NCBI GenBank assembly: GCA_004561545.1
Contig: SFVK01000001.1
Span: 162,226-226,225 of the forward strand
Direction: 5' to 3'
DNA: 64,000 bases
From: a bacterium
GTDB taxonomy: Bacteria > Bacillota > Clostridia > Oscillospirales > Ruminococcaceae
Position numbers and translations under genes: made by a program. The notes beneath the pieces are model-generated. The model was not told the origin of the DNA, made no database searches, and saw only the letters and a list, made by a program, of their open reading frames with translations. Numbering within the stretch: position 1 is the stretch's first letter; every line of letters starts with the position of its first letter. Below are positions 25,251 through 33,377 of the stretch, one piece after another.

Positions 25251-26371
25251 TCTTTGCTTTCCTCCCAGATGGGGTGCTTGAGCACCCACTCGCCACAGTC
25301 ATTCTTATAGAACAGATCGCGGTTATAGAATTTGTCCATAATGGCCCAGAACTCGCTCTCGGTGTAGCCGCAGAACTCGCAGAAATCCCGGACGCAGAGG
25401 GGGTCCAGCTTGCCGTCCCGCTCCTTGATGATGGGAATGGCCTCCTCCCGGGTCATCATGCCGTAGCGGATATAGCGGGCGGTGTAGTCGGTGGCGGCGG
25501 CATGGCCGAACTTGGGGTACTTGAGCCAGGAATGCACCAGATAGGCGCGGGAGTCAATCTGGTCAAAGTTCTCGGCATGGTGGGTGCGGTCCCACTCATG
25601 GGTCAGGTCGTGGAAGCCGTGGGCCTTGGCAATCTGATAGTTCTTATAGCTGTTCCAGGGCACAAAGTAGCTCATATAGAAGGGGTCCAGCCTGGCGCGC
25701 TCCTCGGCGGAGGGGGCCATTGTGAGGCAGAGGTCGTTCTCGGTCACACCGTCCCCCACCAGTTCCTCCAGCGGGAAGCCCACGGCCACACCGTTCTCGA
25801 TCTGGTCCATGGCGGAATACGTCTCCTGATCGGAGCAGCCGCCGTACTCAAAGCTGACGTTCTCGCCATAGCAGAGCATGGGGGTGTTGAACTTGGCCGC
25901 CATATGCAGGGGGAAGGTATAGATCAGACGATCCACATACCAGGTGGGTTTGCCGTATTTCTCGAAAAATTTGCGCATGAGGATTTTCTGGGCGCGGATG
26001 TTGGGCTTGCAGCTGATGATGGTGCAGCCGAATTCCTCACTGATGTTCTTGAGGTTATGGATGCCGGCCTGGGTCATGGGGAAGTTATCCTCCACGCTGA
26101 AGAGGATAGGGTTCATGTGCATGACTTCCTTGAGCATCCAGACCTGAAAATGGCTGTCCTTGCCGCCCGAGACCGCCACGGCGCAGTCATAGCCGCCGGG
26201 GCCGTTCATGCCGCGGTATTTGTCGCAGAACTTTTCAAACTCCTGGAAGCGGGCGTCCCAGTCCACATTTTTGCGGTTCTCATAATGGCGGCAGGCGCTG
26301 CAAACGCCCTGCTCGTCAAAGGTGATGCCGGGACGGGTGTCCGGCATGGTGCATTTTTTGCAGTAACGCAT
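25247..26371 (-). CDS. N-acetyl sugar amidotransferase (PseA/WbpG-like PP-loop enzyme)
   Basis: A 374-residue PP-loop ATPase of the WbpG/PseA/LegG-type sugar amidotransferase family, which with ammonia from a HisH/HisF-like glutaminase pair converts acetamido to acetamidino groups on surface sugars. An N-terminal cysteine pair set, CKKC (residues 4-7) and CSAC (24-27), suggests a zinc knuckle; the PP-loop is SGGKDS (68-73). CGYTESEFW near the C-terminus is also family-like. The start at 26371 follows AAGGAG. No HisH/HisF-type partner or surface-sugar gene is adjacent; only the overlapping Dabb gene is. Confidence 0.82.
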   Translation of the reverse strand: MRYCKKCTMPDTRPGITFDEQGVCSACRHYENRKNVDWDARFQEFEKFCDKYRGMNGPGGYDCAVAVSGGKDSHFQVWMLKEVMHMNPILFSVEDNFPMTQAGIHNLKNISEEFGCTIISCKPNIRAQKILMRKFFEKYGKPTWYVDRLIYTFPLHMAAKFNTPMLCYGENVSFEYGGCSDQETYSAMDQIENGVAVGFPLEELVGDGVTENDLCLTMAPSAEERARLDPFYMSYFVPWNSYKNYQIAKAHGFHDLTHEWDRTHHAENFDQIDSRAYLVHSWLKYPKFGHAAATDYTARYIRYGMMTREEAIPIIKERDGKLDPLCVRDFCEFCGYTESEFWAIMDKFYNRDLFYKNDCGEWVLKHPIWEESKE

Positions 26372-26585
26372 AGAAAGATGCTCCTTTTCCATTCTTACAT
26401 CCAGGTTGGCCCGGCAGGCTGCGCCGGGCCTTGCGATACCTTCATCATACCCGATTTTGCGCCGGTTGGCAAGGGGCCGGGCCTTTGGAGCAGCGCTAAA
26501 TTTTACAAGTCTCACGCTTTTGTGTGGCTTCGCAGCATGGCACGATAGAAAGCCTCTGAATCTGACAGGAAAAAAGTCGGTCATG

Positions 26586-26621
26586 AAAAAGCCCTCTGCA
26601 AAAACAGCCGGTGCAGGGGGC
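26586..26621 (-). terminator. Intrinsic terminator of the Crp/Fnr gene
   Basis: Stem GCCCCCTGCA/TGCAGAGGGC with one mismatch, followed by TTTTT on the minus strand, about 15 bases after the regulator's stop. Confidence 0.78.
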
Positions 26622-26636
26622 ATATCATTTGATGAT

Positions 26637-27290
26637 TCAGGCTTTTTTCTTGTTTTTTGCCTGCCCTGACGGACTTTTCTTGCCGGGACGGGAGGACTTT
26701 TCTTTGTTTTTCCGCGCCTCTTTGGTCGCCACGCCGTGGCGCAGGCGGCTGAAGGTGACGGGGGTCATCCCGAGAAACGACGCCACACACCGGTTGTTGA
26801 CCTGCTCAATCAGGCCGGGGTATTCCTTGCAGAACCAGTCAAAGCGCTGGGTCGCCGTGCCCTGGCAGAGAATGGATTTTACACTCGCGTTGTAATTGGC
26901 CATCCGAACCAAGCGCTTATGATACAGCGCCATCATTTCCTGATTGGATTTGATGCACTCCACCGCCTTGTCCATCGGAAAGCCAATGACAGCTCCATCC
27001 TCCAGCGCTTCTACGGTGACCAGGCTGGCCGCGAGAAGGTCATTGTTTCCCAGAAGAGTCTCCCCCGGTCTGTTGTCAATGCAAATGGTTACTTCCTGTC
27101 CCTGTTCATCCAGGCGAAATCCGCGGAAAATTCCCCGGACCAGGAGCCACAAATGCGTTTGCTGTTCCCCCGCCCGAAGCAGGATTTCCCCCTTCCAAAC
27201 GGTCTTTTCGATCGCATTTTCCACGCCCCAGTCCAGAAGTTCCCTGGTTTGAACCCCCATCACTTCACGAAAAAACGTTTCCCGATCCAT
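26637..27290 (-). CDS. Crp/Fnr family transcriptional regulator
   Basis: A 217-residue regulator. Residues ~20-125 form a cyclic-nucleotide-binding-type beta-barrel (GEILLRAGEQQTHLWLLVRG; FPMDKAV). The dimer helix follows (~128-150), and a C-terminal helix-turn-helix contains GMTPVTFSRLRHG near residue 186. No Fnr-type cysteine cluster is present, and the cyclic-nucleotide phosphate-binding RE/SA residues are not obvious, so the effector is unknown. The tail is very basic (KNKEKSSRPGKKSPSG). GGAGG precedes the start. A decayed paralogue lies directly upstream. Confidence 0.87.
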   Translation of the reverse strand: MDRETFFREVMGVQTRELLDWGVENAIEKTVWKGEILLRAGEQQTHLWLLVRGIFRGFRLDEQGQEVTICIDNRPGETLLGNNDLLAASLVTVEALEDGAVIGFPMDKAVECIKSNQEMMALYHKRLVRMANYNASVKSILCQGTATQRFDWFCKEYPGLIEQVNNRCVASFLGMTPVTFSRLRHGVATKEARKNKEKSSRPGKKSPSGQAKNKKKA

Positions 27291-27354
27291 CTTTATCCTC
27301 CTGCGCGGCGCTTCCCCATGCACCGCTTAAAAATTTCTGTTCTTCCATCCCTGT

Positions 27355-27958
27355 TCAGGGCCGGCGCCTTGTTTTCTGCTGTGCATCTTTCGTGGCCACA
27401 CCATGGCGCAGGCGGCTGAAGGTGACGGGGGTCATCCCGAGATACGACGCCGCATACCGGTTGTTGACCCGTTCGATGAGGCCGGGATATTCCTTGCAGA
27501 ACCAGTCATACCGCTGGGTGGCCGTGTTTTGACAAAGAATGGTCTTGACCATGATCTGCCGGTTCCGCTCTCCACCAGCAATTGGTTGTTGATTTTCGCC
27601 AGTTCGGGGTCAGTCCTGATCCGGTCGATCACGGCATCCATGGGCAACGACACAACTTCGGATTATTCCAGCGCTTCTATGTTCAGCGGGGCATTCCCCT
27701 GAATGTCCATTCCTCCGATCAGCGCATCGCCGGGTGCCGCCGCAAAGCAGACCGTTGTGTCCTGACCTTTTTATCCACGGAAAACCCACGCAGCACACCG
27801 GAACACAGAAAGCACAATTTCCTCTGGGGCTCCCCCGCATGGATCAGCGGTTCCCCCTTTTCCAGTGTTCGGACAGTGGTATGGCGGATGGCCCAGTCCA
27901 GCAGATTCTGCGACTGAATCCCAAATTTTTCCCGATAGAACTTTTCCAGATCCTTCAT
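27355..27958 (-). pseudogene. Frameshifted Crp/Fnr paralogue
   Basis: A second regulator of the same family, broken. Starting at 27958 (GGAGA upstream), the protein is readable to VDKK, then shifts frame; the continuation GQDTTVCFAAAPGDALIGG reaches ALE followed by an in-frame TAA where the intact copy has ALEDGAV. Reading resumes at SLPMDAVIDRIRTD, then a second frameshift precedes VKTILCQNTATQRYDWF and the intact helix-turn-helix GMTPVTFSRLRHGVATK. Two frameshifts and one nonsense change make a functional product very unlikely. The 3' end is almost identical in DNA to the intact gene (about 27395-27440 against 26728-26775), which indicates tandem duplication. Confidence 0.85.
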
Positions 27959-28102
27959 TTCCGTTCTCCCCATGGGGTTCTCTGGCTTTTTCGAAACAAA
28001 TCACAAATAATATATAAGTATACAGCAAAACTTCTCTCTTGTCATCGGGAAAACGAGAATCAATTGTTCTAATTCTCTCGAAATTTTTCTGTGCAAAAGT
28101 TC

Positions 28103-28146
28103 AAAAAAGCATCCGGCCCCCACCAATCAGGCAGGGAGCCGGATGC
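28103..28146 (-). terminator. Intrinsic terminator of the glycolytic operon
   Basis: A 9-bp stem GCATCCGGC/GCCGGATGC, 20-base loop, then six T residues on the minus strand, 27 bases past the gpmI stop. Confidence 0.88.
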
Positions 28147-28172
28147 TTTATATCAGGAAACCAGAAAGGGGT

Positions 28173-29702
28173 TCAATCCACGATGATGCTCTTGCCGGTC
28201 ATTTCCGCAGGAACGGGCAGACCGATATAGGGCAGCATGGTGGGGGCAATATCGGCCAGGCAGCCACCCTCGCGCAGCTTCACGTCACCGCAGCCGATGA
28301 CCACAAAGGGCACCACGTTGGTGGTATGGGCGGTGAAGGGGCTGCCGTCGGGGTTCTTCATCTTCTCGGCATTGCCGTGGTCGGCGGTCAGGAACACGCA
28401 GCCGCCCGCCTTGAGGGCAGCGGTGACCACCTCGTTGACGGCGGCATCCACCGCCTCAACAGCCTTGACGGCGGCATCAAAGACGCCGGTATGGCCGACC
28501 ATATCGCAGTTGGCAAAGTTGAGGATGATAACATCATACTTGCCGCTCTCGATGCGGGCCTTGCACTCTGCGGCAACCTCGGGGGCGCTCATCTGGGGTT
28601 TGAGGTCGTAGGTGGCAACGTCCTTGGGGCTGGGAATCACCTTGCGGTCCTCGCCGGGGTAGGGCGCTTCCACGCCGCCGTTGAAGAAGAAGGTCACATG
28701 GGCATACTTCTCGGTCTCGGCAATGCGCAGCTGGGTCTTGCCGTTGTCGGAAAGATACTGGCCCAGAACGTTTTTGAGCTCCACGGGGGGATAGGCAACC
28801 TCACAGTTTGGCATGGTGGCATCGTATTCCGCCATGCAGACATAGTGAACCTGCTTGCGGCCGCCGCGGCGCTCAAAGCCCTTGAAGTCATCGTCGCAGA
28901 AGACGCGGGTCATCTGGCGGGCACGGTCAGGACGGAAGTTCATGAAGATGACTGTATCGCCGTCCTCCACGCGGCCGCCCTCGCAGGTGACCACGGGAAC
29001 CACAAACTCATCGGTGACACCGGCAGCATAGGAAGCGTCAATGGCCTCCTGCGCATTGGCGGCGTGGTTGCCCTCGCCGTAGACAAAGGCAGCGTAAGCC
29101 TTCTCTTCGCGGTCCCAGTTGTTGTCGCGGTCCATGGCATAGTAACGGCCGGTGACGGTGGCAATGGTGCCCACGCCCAGCTCGTCCAGCTTTTTCTGCA
29201 GATCGGCCAGGAAACCCTTGCCGGAATGGGGATCGGTGTCGCGGCCGTCCATGATGCAGTGCAGATAAACCCGGGTGGCGCCCATGGCCTTGGCCATATC
29301 CAGCACGCCGAACCAGTGGTCCGCATGGCTATGGACGCCGCCGGTTCCCACCAGACCCATGAGGTGGATGGCCTTGCCGGCATCGATGGCGGCTTTCATG
29401 TTGCGCACCAGAACGGGATTTTTCATCATCTCGCCGTCCTGGATGGACTTGGTGATGAGGGTGAGCTGCTGATACACGATGCGGCCCGCGCCCATATTGG
29501 TATGACCCACCTCGGAGTTGCCCATCTGACCGTCAGGCAGACCCACGGCCATGCCGGAGGCGTTGATGGTGGTCATGGGGTAATCCCTCATGAGGGCATC
29601 CAGATGAGGGGTGTTGGCGGTCACAACGGCATTGCCGAAGGTCTGGTCAGGCGTCCAGCCAAAACCATCCATAATGCAGAGAACAACAGGTTTTTTAGAC
29701 AT
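28173..29702 (-). CDS. gpmI: 2,3-bisphosphoglycerate-independent phosphoglycerate mutase
   Basis: A 509-residue manganese-dependent mutase that interconverts 3- and 2-phosphoglycerate in glycolysis. The alkaline-phosphatase-like core starts with VVLCIMDGFGW. The active-site serine lies in MGNSEVGHTNMGAGRI (Ser near residue 63), the phosphate-binding insert has HIMDGRDTDP-like residues (HCIMDGRDTDPHSG near 150), and the C-terminal metal ligands include NCDMVGHTG (~430) and LTADHGNAE (~470). Length is standard (~510). It is last in a pgk-tpiA-gpmI order, with only 17 bases to tpiA. Confidence 0.96.
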   Translation of the reverse strand: MSKKPVVLCIMDGFGWTPDQTFGNAVVTANTPHLDALMRDYPMTTINASGMAVGLPDGQMGNSEVGHTNMGAGRIVYQQLTLITKSIQDGEMMKNPVLVRNMKAAIDAGKAIHLMGLVGTGGVHSHADHWFGVLDMAKAMGATRVYLHCIMDGRDTDPHSGKGFLADLQKKLDELGVGTIATVTGRYYAMDRDNNWDREEKAYAAFVYGEGNHAANAQEAIDASYAAGVTDEFVVPVVTCEGGRVEDGDTVIFMNFRPDRARQMTRVFCDDDFKGFERRGGRKQVHYVCMAEYDATMPNCEVAYPPVELKNVLGQYLSDNGKTQLRIAETEKYAHVTFFFNGGVEAPYPGEDRKVIPSPKDVATYDLKPQMSAPEVAAECKARIESGKYDVIILNFANCDMVGHTGVFDAAVKAVEAVDAAVNEVVTAALKAGGCVFLTADHGNAEKMKNPDGSPFTAHTTNVVPFVVIGCGDVKLREGGCLADIAPTMLPYIGLPVPAEMTGKSIIVD

Positions 29703-29719
29703 TGAAAATTACTCCTTCA

Positions 29720-30490
29720 TCAGCCTTTGGTGGCGGCATCCACAATGACGGCAAACTGATCCGCCTTGAGGGAAGCGCCGCCGATGAGGCCGCCGTCCAC
29801 GTCGGGCTTGCTGAGCAGCTCCTCGGCGTTCTTGGCGTTCATGCTGCCGCCATACTGAACGGTGAGGGCTTTTGCGGCGTCCTCGCCGTAGAGCTCGCCC
29901 ACCACCTTGCGGATGGCGGCGCAGACTTCCTCGGCCTGGTCAGCGGTAGCGGTCTTGCCGGTGCCGATGGCCCAGATGGGCTCATAGGCGATGACCACAT
30001 TTTTCAGCTCATCGGCGGTCACGCCGTTCAGCGCGATTTTGACCTGCATACGGACCAGTTCCTCGGTCACACCCTGCTCCCGCTGGTCAAGGCTCTCGCC
30101 CACGCAGATGATGGGCTTGAGGCCGGCGGCCAGAGCGGCGCGGGCCCGCTTGTTGACGGTCTCGTTGGTCTCGGCAAAGTACTGACGGCGCTCACTGTGG
30201 CCAATGACCACATACTCCACGCCCAGGTCCACCAGCATATCCGCGCTGATTTCACCGGTAAAGGCGCCGGACTTTTCAAAGTGGACATTTTCGGCGCCCA
30301 CATGGATGTTGGTGCCTTTGGTTTTGGCCACAGCGGTGACCAGATCGGTGAAGGGGACGCAGATGACCACTTCACAGCCCGCATCCTTGACAGCGGGGAT
30401 GAGGGCATCAATGAGTTCGGCTGCCTCGGTGGCAGTCTTGTTCATCTTCCAGTTGCCGGCAATGATGGCCTTGCGGTTCTGTTTATCCAT
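29720..30490 (-). CDS. tpiA: Triosephosphate isomerase
   Basis: A 256-residue TIM-barrel enzyme that interconverts dihydroxyacetone phosphate and glyceraldehyde 3-phosphate. Visible: AGNWKMNKT (substrate Asn/Lys), the electrophilic His in VVIGHSERR near residue 101, and the catalytic base in AYEPIWAIGTGKTATADQA near residue 173 (the loop-6 region). Length is normal. An intrinsic terminator lies between pgk and this gene, so only part of the pgk transcript may reach it. Confidence 0.96.
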   Translation of the reverse strand: MDKQNRKAIIAGNWKMNKTATEAAELIDALIPAVKDAGCEVVICVPFTDLVTAVAKTKGTNIHVGAENVHFEKSGAFTGEISADMLVDLGVEYVVIGHSERRQYFAETNETVNKRARAALAAGLKPIICVGESLDQREQGVTEELVRMQVKIALNGVTADELKNVVIAYEPIWAIGTGKTATADQAEEVCAAIRKVVGELYGEDAAKALTVQYGGSMNAKNAEELLSKPDVDGGLIGGASLKADQFAVIVDAATKG

Positions 30491-30519
30491 TTTGTTTCCT
30501 CGATTTCTGATTAAATTAC

Positions 30520-30549
30520 AAAAAAGCGCAGCGGCTCTGCCGCCGCGCT
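30520..30549 (-). terminator. Intrinsic terminator between pgk and tpiA
   Basis: A 10-bp stem AGCGCGGCGG/CCGCUGCGCU with one G-U pair and a 5-base loop, then TTTTT on the minus strand. It would allow partial termination after pgk. Confidence 0.78.
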
Positions 30550-30580
30550 TGCGTTGCGGATGAATTGCAGGGAAAAAGGA

Positions 30581-31789
30581 TCAGGCGTTCTGGATGACGG
30601 CGATGCCGGGCAGCTCCTTGCCTTCCAGATACTCCAGAGAAGCGCCGCCGCCGGTGGAAATGTGGGTCATCTTGTCGCCCAGGCCCATCTGCTGGACCGC
30701 AGCGGCGGAGTCGCCGCCGCCGATGACGGTAGTGGCATCGCTCTCCGCCATGGCCTTGGCCACCGCCAGCGTGCCGGCCGCCAGGGTCGGGTTCTCGAAC
30801 ACGCCCATGGGGCCGTTCCACACCACGGTCTTGGAGGCCTTGACGGCGTCGGCAAAGAGCTTCATGGTCTCGGGGCCGATGTCGCAGCCTTCCATATCTG
30901 CGGGGATGGCGGTGACGGGCACGACCTTGATCTCAACAGGGGCATCGATGGGATCGGGGAAGGAAGCGACGCAGGCGGTATCCACAGGCAGCAGCAGCTT
31001 GACGCCGTTGGCCTTGGCTTTCTCCATCATTTCCTTGCAGTACTCAATCTTGGAATCATCCACCAGGCTCTTGCCAATCTCATAGCCCTGCGCCTTGAGG
31101 AAGGTATAGGCCATGCCGCCGCCGATGATGAGGGTGTCCACCTTCTCCAGCAGGTTGGAGATCACGTTGAGCTTGTCCGCAACCTTGGCGCCGCCCAGAA
31201 TGGCGGTGAAGGGACGCTCGGGATCGTTCACGGCGTTGCCCAGATATTTGATTTCCTTCTCCATCAGATAGCCGACGGCGGTATCCTTGACGTAGTTGGT
31301 CACGCCGGCGGTGGAGCAGTGGGCGCGGTGGCAGGAGCCGAAAGCGTCGTCCACATAGGCGTCGGCCAGGCTGGCCAGCTCCTCGCTGAAGGCATCGATA
31401 TTCTTGGTCTCTTCCTTGCGGAAACGGGTGTTCTGGAGCAGCACCACATCGCCGTTGTTCATGGCGGCGACGGCAGCTTTGGCGTTTTCGCCCACGACGG
31501 CATCGTCATCGGCAAAGACAACGGGCTGGCCCAGTTTCTCGCTCAGGCGGACGGCAACGGGAGCCAGGCTGAACTTGGCCTCGGGGCCGTTCTTCGGCTT
31601 GCCCAGATGGCTGCACAGGATCACCTTGGCGCCATCGGCGATCAGCTTCTTGATGGTCGGCAGAGCCGCGTTGATGCGGTTGTCGTTGGTGATCACGCCG
31701 TCCTTCATCGGAACGTTGAAGTCGCAGCGGACCAGCACACGCTTGCCGGCGTAGTTTTCATCATCAATCGTCTTTTTGCCCAAACCCAT
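30581..31789 (-). CDS. pgk: Phosphoglycerate kinase
   Basis: A 402-residue kinase that makes ATP from 1,3-bisphosphoglycerate. The substrate-binding N-domain shows VLVRCDFNVPMKDG, CSHLGKPK and the FGSCHRAHCST region (residues ~160-175). The nucleotide-binding C-domain has AILGGAKVADKL, GGGMAYTFLKAQG and the GGGDSAAAV glycine loop near residue 365. Length is typical. It heads the glycolytic group; no gapA is next to it. GAGAGGAG precedes the ATG. Confidence 0.97.
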   Translation of the reverse strand: MGLGKKTIDDENYAGKRVLVRCDFNVPMKDGVITNDNRINAALPTIKKLIADGAKVILCSHLGKPKNGPEAKFSLAPVAVRLSEKLGQPVVFADDDAVVGENAKAAVAAMNNGDVVLLQNTRFRKEETKNIDAFSEELASLADAYVDDAFGSCHRAHCSTAGVTNYVKDTAVGYLMEKEIKYLGNAVNDPERPFTAILGGAKVADKLNVISNLLEKVDTLIIGGGMAYTFLKAQGYEIGKSLVDDSKIEYCKEMMEKAKANGVKLLLPVDTACVASFPDPIDAPVEIKVVPVTAIPADMEGCDIGPETMKLFADAVKASKTVVWNGPMGVFENPTLAAGTLAVAKAMAESDATTVIGGGDSAAAVQQMGLGDKMTHISTGGGASLEYLEGKELPGIAVIQNA

Positions 31790-31871
31790 GGTAAAAACTC
31801 CTCTCAGTCATTGATACATTGTTTTGGTTGTGCGGCGCAAGAGGCTTTGGCCCGCCCGCCGCTCCTTTTTT

Positions 31872-31900
31872 ATTATACGCAGAAAGGCGGATTTGCGCAA
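31872..31900 (-). promoter_or_regulatory. Sigma-A type promoter of the pgk operon
   Basis: Minus strand -35 TTGCGC, 17-base spacer, -10 TATAAT; the pgk start is about 80 bases downstream. Confidence 0.75.
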
Positions 31901-32020
31901 GGGGGTATTGACACTTTCTTAACAAGATTGATGGTAGAAAATTCCGCCCCTGCACACCATCTTTTTGGACGGTTTGCGGGGGCGGCGGTTGGCGGGCAAA
32001 GCGGAGGGCAGCGGCAGGCG

Positions 32021-33271
32021 TTACCGGGCGATGGTGATGTTATCCACCGTGCGGTCGCGCAGCGCTTCCACGGGGTGGGGCTTTTCCTCAAAGCGGTAGT
32101 CCTTGCCATTGTTTCCGATGGTCTCGCTGATGACCTGGTGACTGGCCACCCGGGCAGCATCGGGGCAGACCGCCTGCTGATAGGCGTGGAAAGTGTTGTC
32201 CTTGGGCAGGGTGTCCACGGGAACAGCGGGGTCCTCCCCCATTGCGGTGTTGGTGACGGTGTTTTTGATCACCTTGCGGACGTAGGCTTTCTGGGGACCG
32301 AACCGGAGCAGCTCGGGGAAGGTTCCCTCGGGGATCACCTGGCAGGCCTCCTTGCCCTCATAGGTCTTGAGCAGTTCCTCTGCGGCGTGGAGGTGGCTGA
32401 CCTCCTGCTCAAAATGCTGTTCCCAGATGCGCTTGACCGCCGGGTCGGTCTCGTCCTCCACGCAGGACCAGTAGAGATAGCACTCGGTGTACTCATGCAT
32501 GAGCAGGTTCTCCAGCCAGGTGCAGGAGGTGTCCAGCAGCGCGCCGTACTGGGTCACATGCTGCTCCTCAATCATGGCGATTTCCTGGTAGAGGCGGCGG
32601 CCCAGATCGGAGTCGTAGAAGCAGCCGATGTTCATATAGTAGTTCATGGTCTGCTGCTCGGCGGCGGTGATGATGGCGGCATTGAGCTTGGTAATGGGCG
32701 CCGCCGTGTGGTTGTTGATGGCACGGCGGACGCTGTCCCTCGGGTGGCGGTGCTCGGCGATGGTGGGACGGCCGGGCATGATCTCGGTGTAGGAGCCGAC
32801 CAACCGTTCGGCATGGATGCCGCGCTCCAGTTCCAGCAAATCCGCGTAGCGGTAAAGGTGGTCAAAATCCTCCAGCAGCGCCAGGTCCATCACCTGGGCC
32901 ACATAGGCGTCCGGTTCCCGCTGGGCCAGAATGGCGGTGAGGTCCACGGCCAGCTGCTCATAGCCGATGGTGGTTTCCAGAATGCTCTCGTTGATGGGTT
33001 TGAGGCAGGCAATGCGTTTTTGCTGCTGCTGTTCGGTGCGGCGCAGCACCGCCAGCTCCCTGCGGATGTCGTTGTTGGTGCAATGGCGGTGGAACTGGTG
33101 GGAGAACCAGGTGGCCTCGTACTCGGTGCCGTTCATCAGAATGATGCGCAGGCGGGTATAGGGGTCCACCTCGTTCTTATCGTAGGGACGGGGATAGATT
33201 TTCTGCCAGTCCATAAAGTAGCGGTCGGCGGATTTGGTTTTGACTTCAAAGGGATTCATCTTGGCGGACAT
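32021..33271 (-). CDS. Ferritin-like domain protein of unknown function
   Basis: A 416-residue soluble protein. The middle (~residues 90-310) reads as a long four-helix bundle with carboxylate/histidine motifs of di-iron ferritin-like proteins: TTIGYEQLAVD, LLEDFDHLYRYADL, QEIAMIEEQHVTQYG (an ExxH) and EQEVSHLHAAEEL (an ExxH). An N-terminal ~85 residues (ADRYFMDWQKIYPRPYDKN) and a C-terminal ~100 residues are not recognised. Possible roles include iron or peroxide handling, but none is shown. It follows the dehydrogenase operon after a strong terminator. The start ATG at 33271 follows AAAGGAG. Confidence 0.6.
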   Translation of the reverse strand: MSAKMNPFEVKTKSADRYFMDWQKIYPRPYDKNEVDPYTRLRIILMNGTEYEATWFSHQFHRHCTNNDIRRELAVLRRTEQQQQKRIACLKPINESILETTIGYEQLAVDLTAILAQREPDAYVAQVMDLALLEDFDHLYRYADLLELERGIHAERLVGSYTEIMPGRPTIAEHRHPRDSVRRAINNHTAAPITKLNAAIITAAEQQTMNYYMNIGCFYDSDLGRRLYQEIAMIEEQHVTQYGALLDTSCTWLENLLMHEYTECYLYWSCVEDETDPAVKRIWEQHFEQEVSHLHAAEELLKTYEGKEACQVIPEGTFPELLRFGPQKAYVRKVIKNTVTNTAMGEDPAVPVDTLPKDNTFHAYQQAVCPDAARVASHQVISETIGNNGKDYRFEEKPHPVEALRDRTVDNITIAR

Positions 33272-33333
33272 GGGCACACGCTCCTTTCTGTTTGTCAGCA
33301 GATAGTATGCGCAGCGGCCCGCAGGATTAAACA

Positions 33334-33374
33334 GAAAATGCCCCGGCCTTCTGTGTGCCGGAAGGCCGGGGCAT
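33334..33374 (-). terminator. Intrinsic terminator of the xanthine-dehydrogenase-family operon
   Basis: A perfect 13-bp stem (33338-33350 with 33362-33374), followed by a TTTCTGTTT-type tail on the minus strand, directly after the large-subunit stop. Confidence 0.85.
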
Positions 33375-33377
33375 CTG

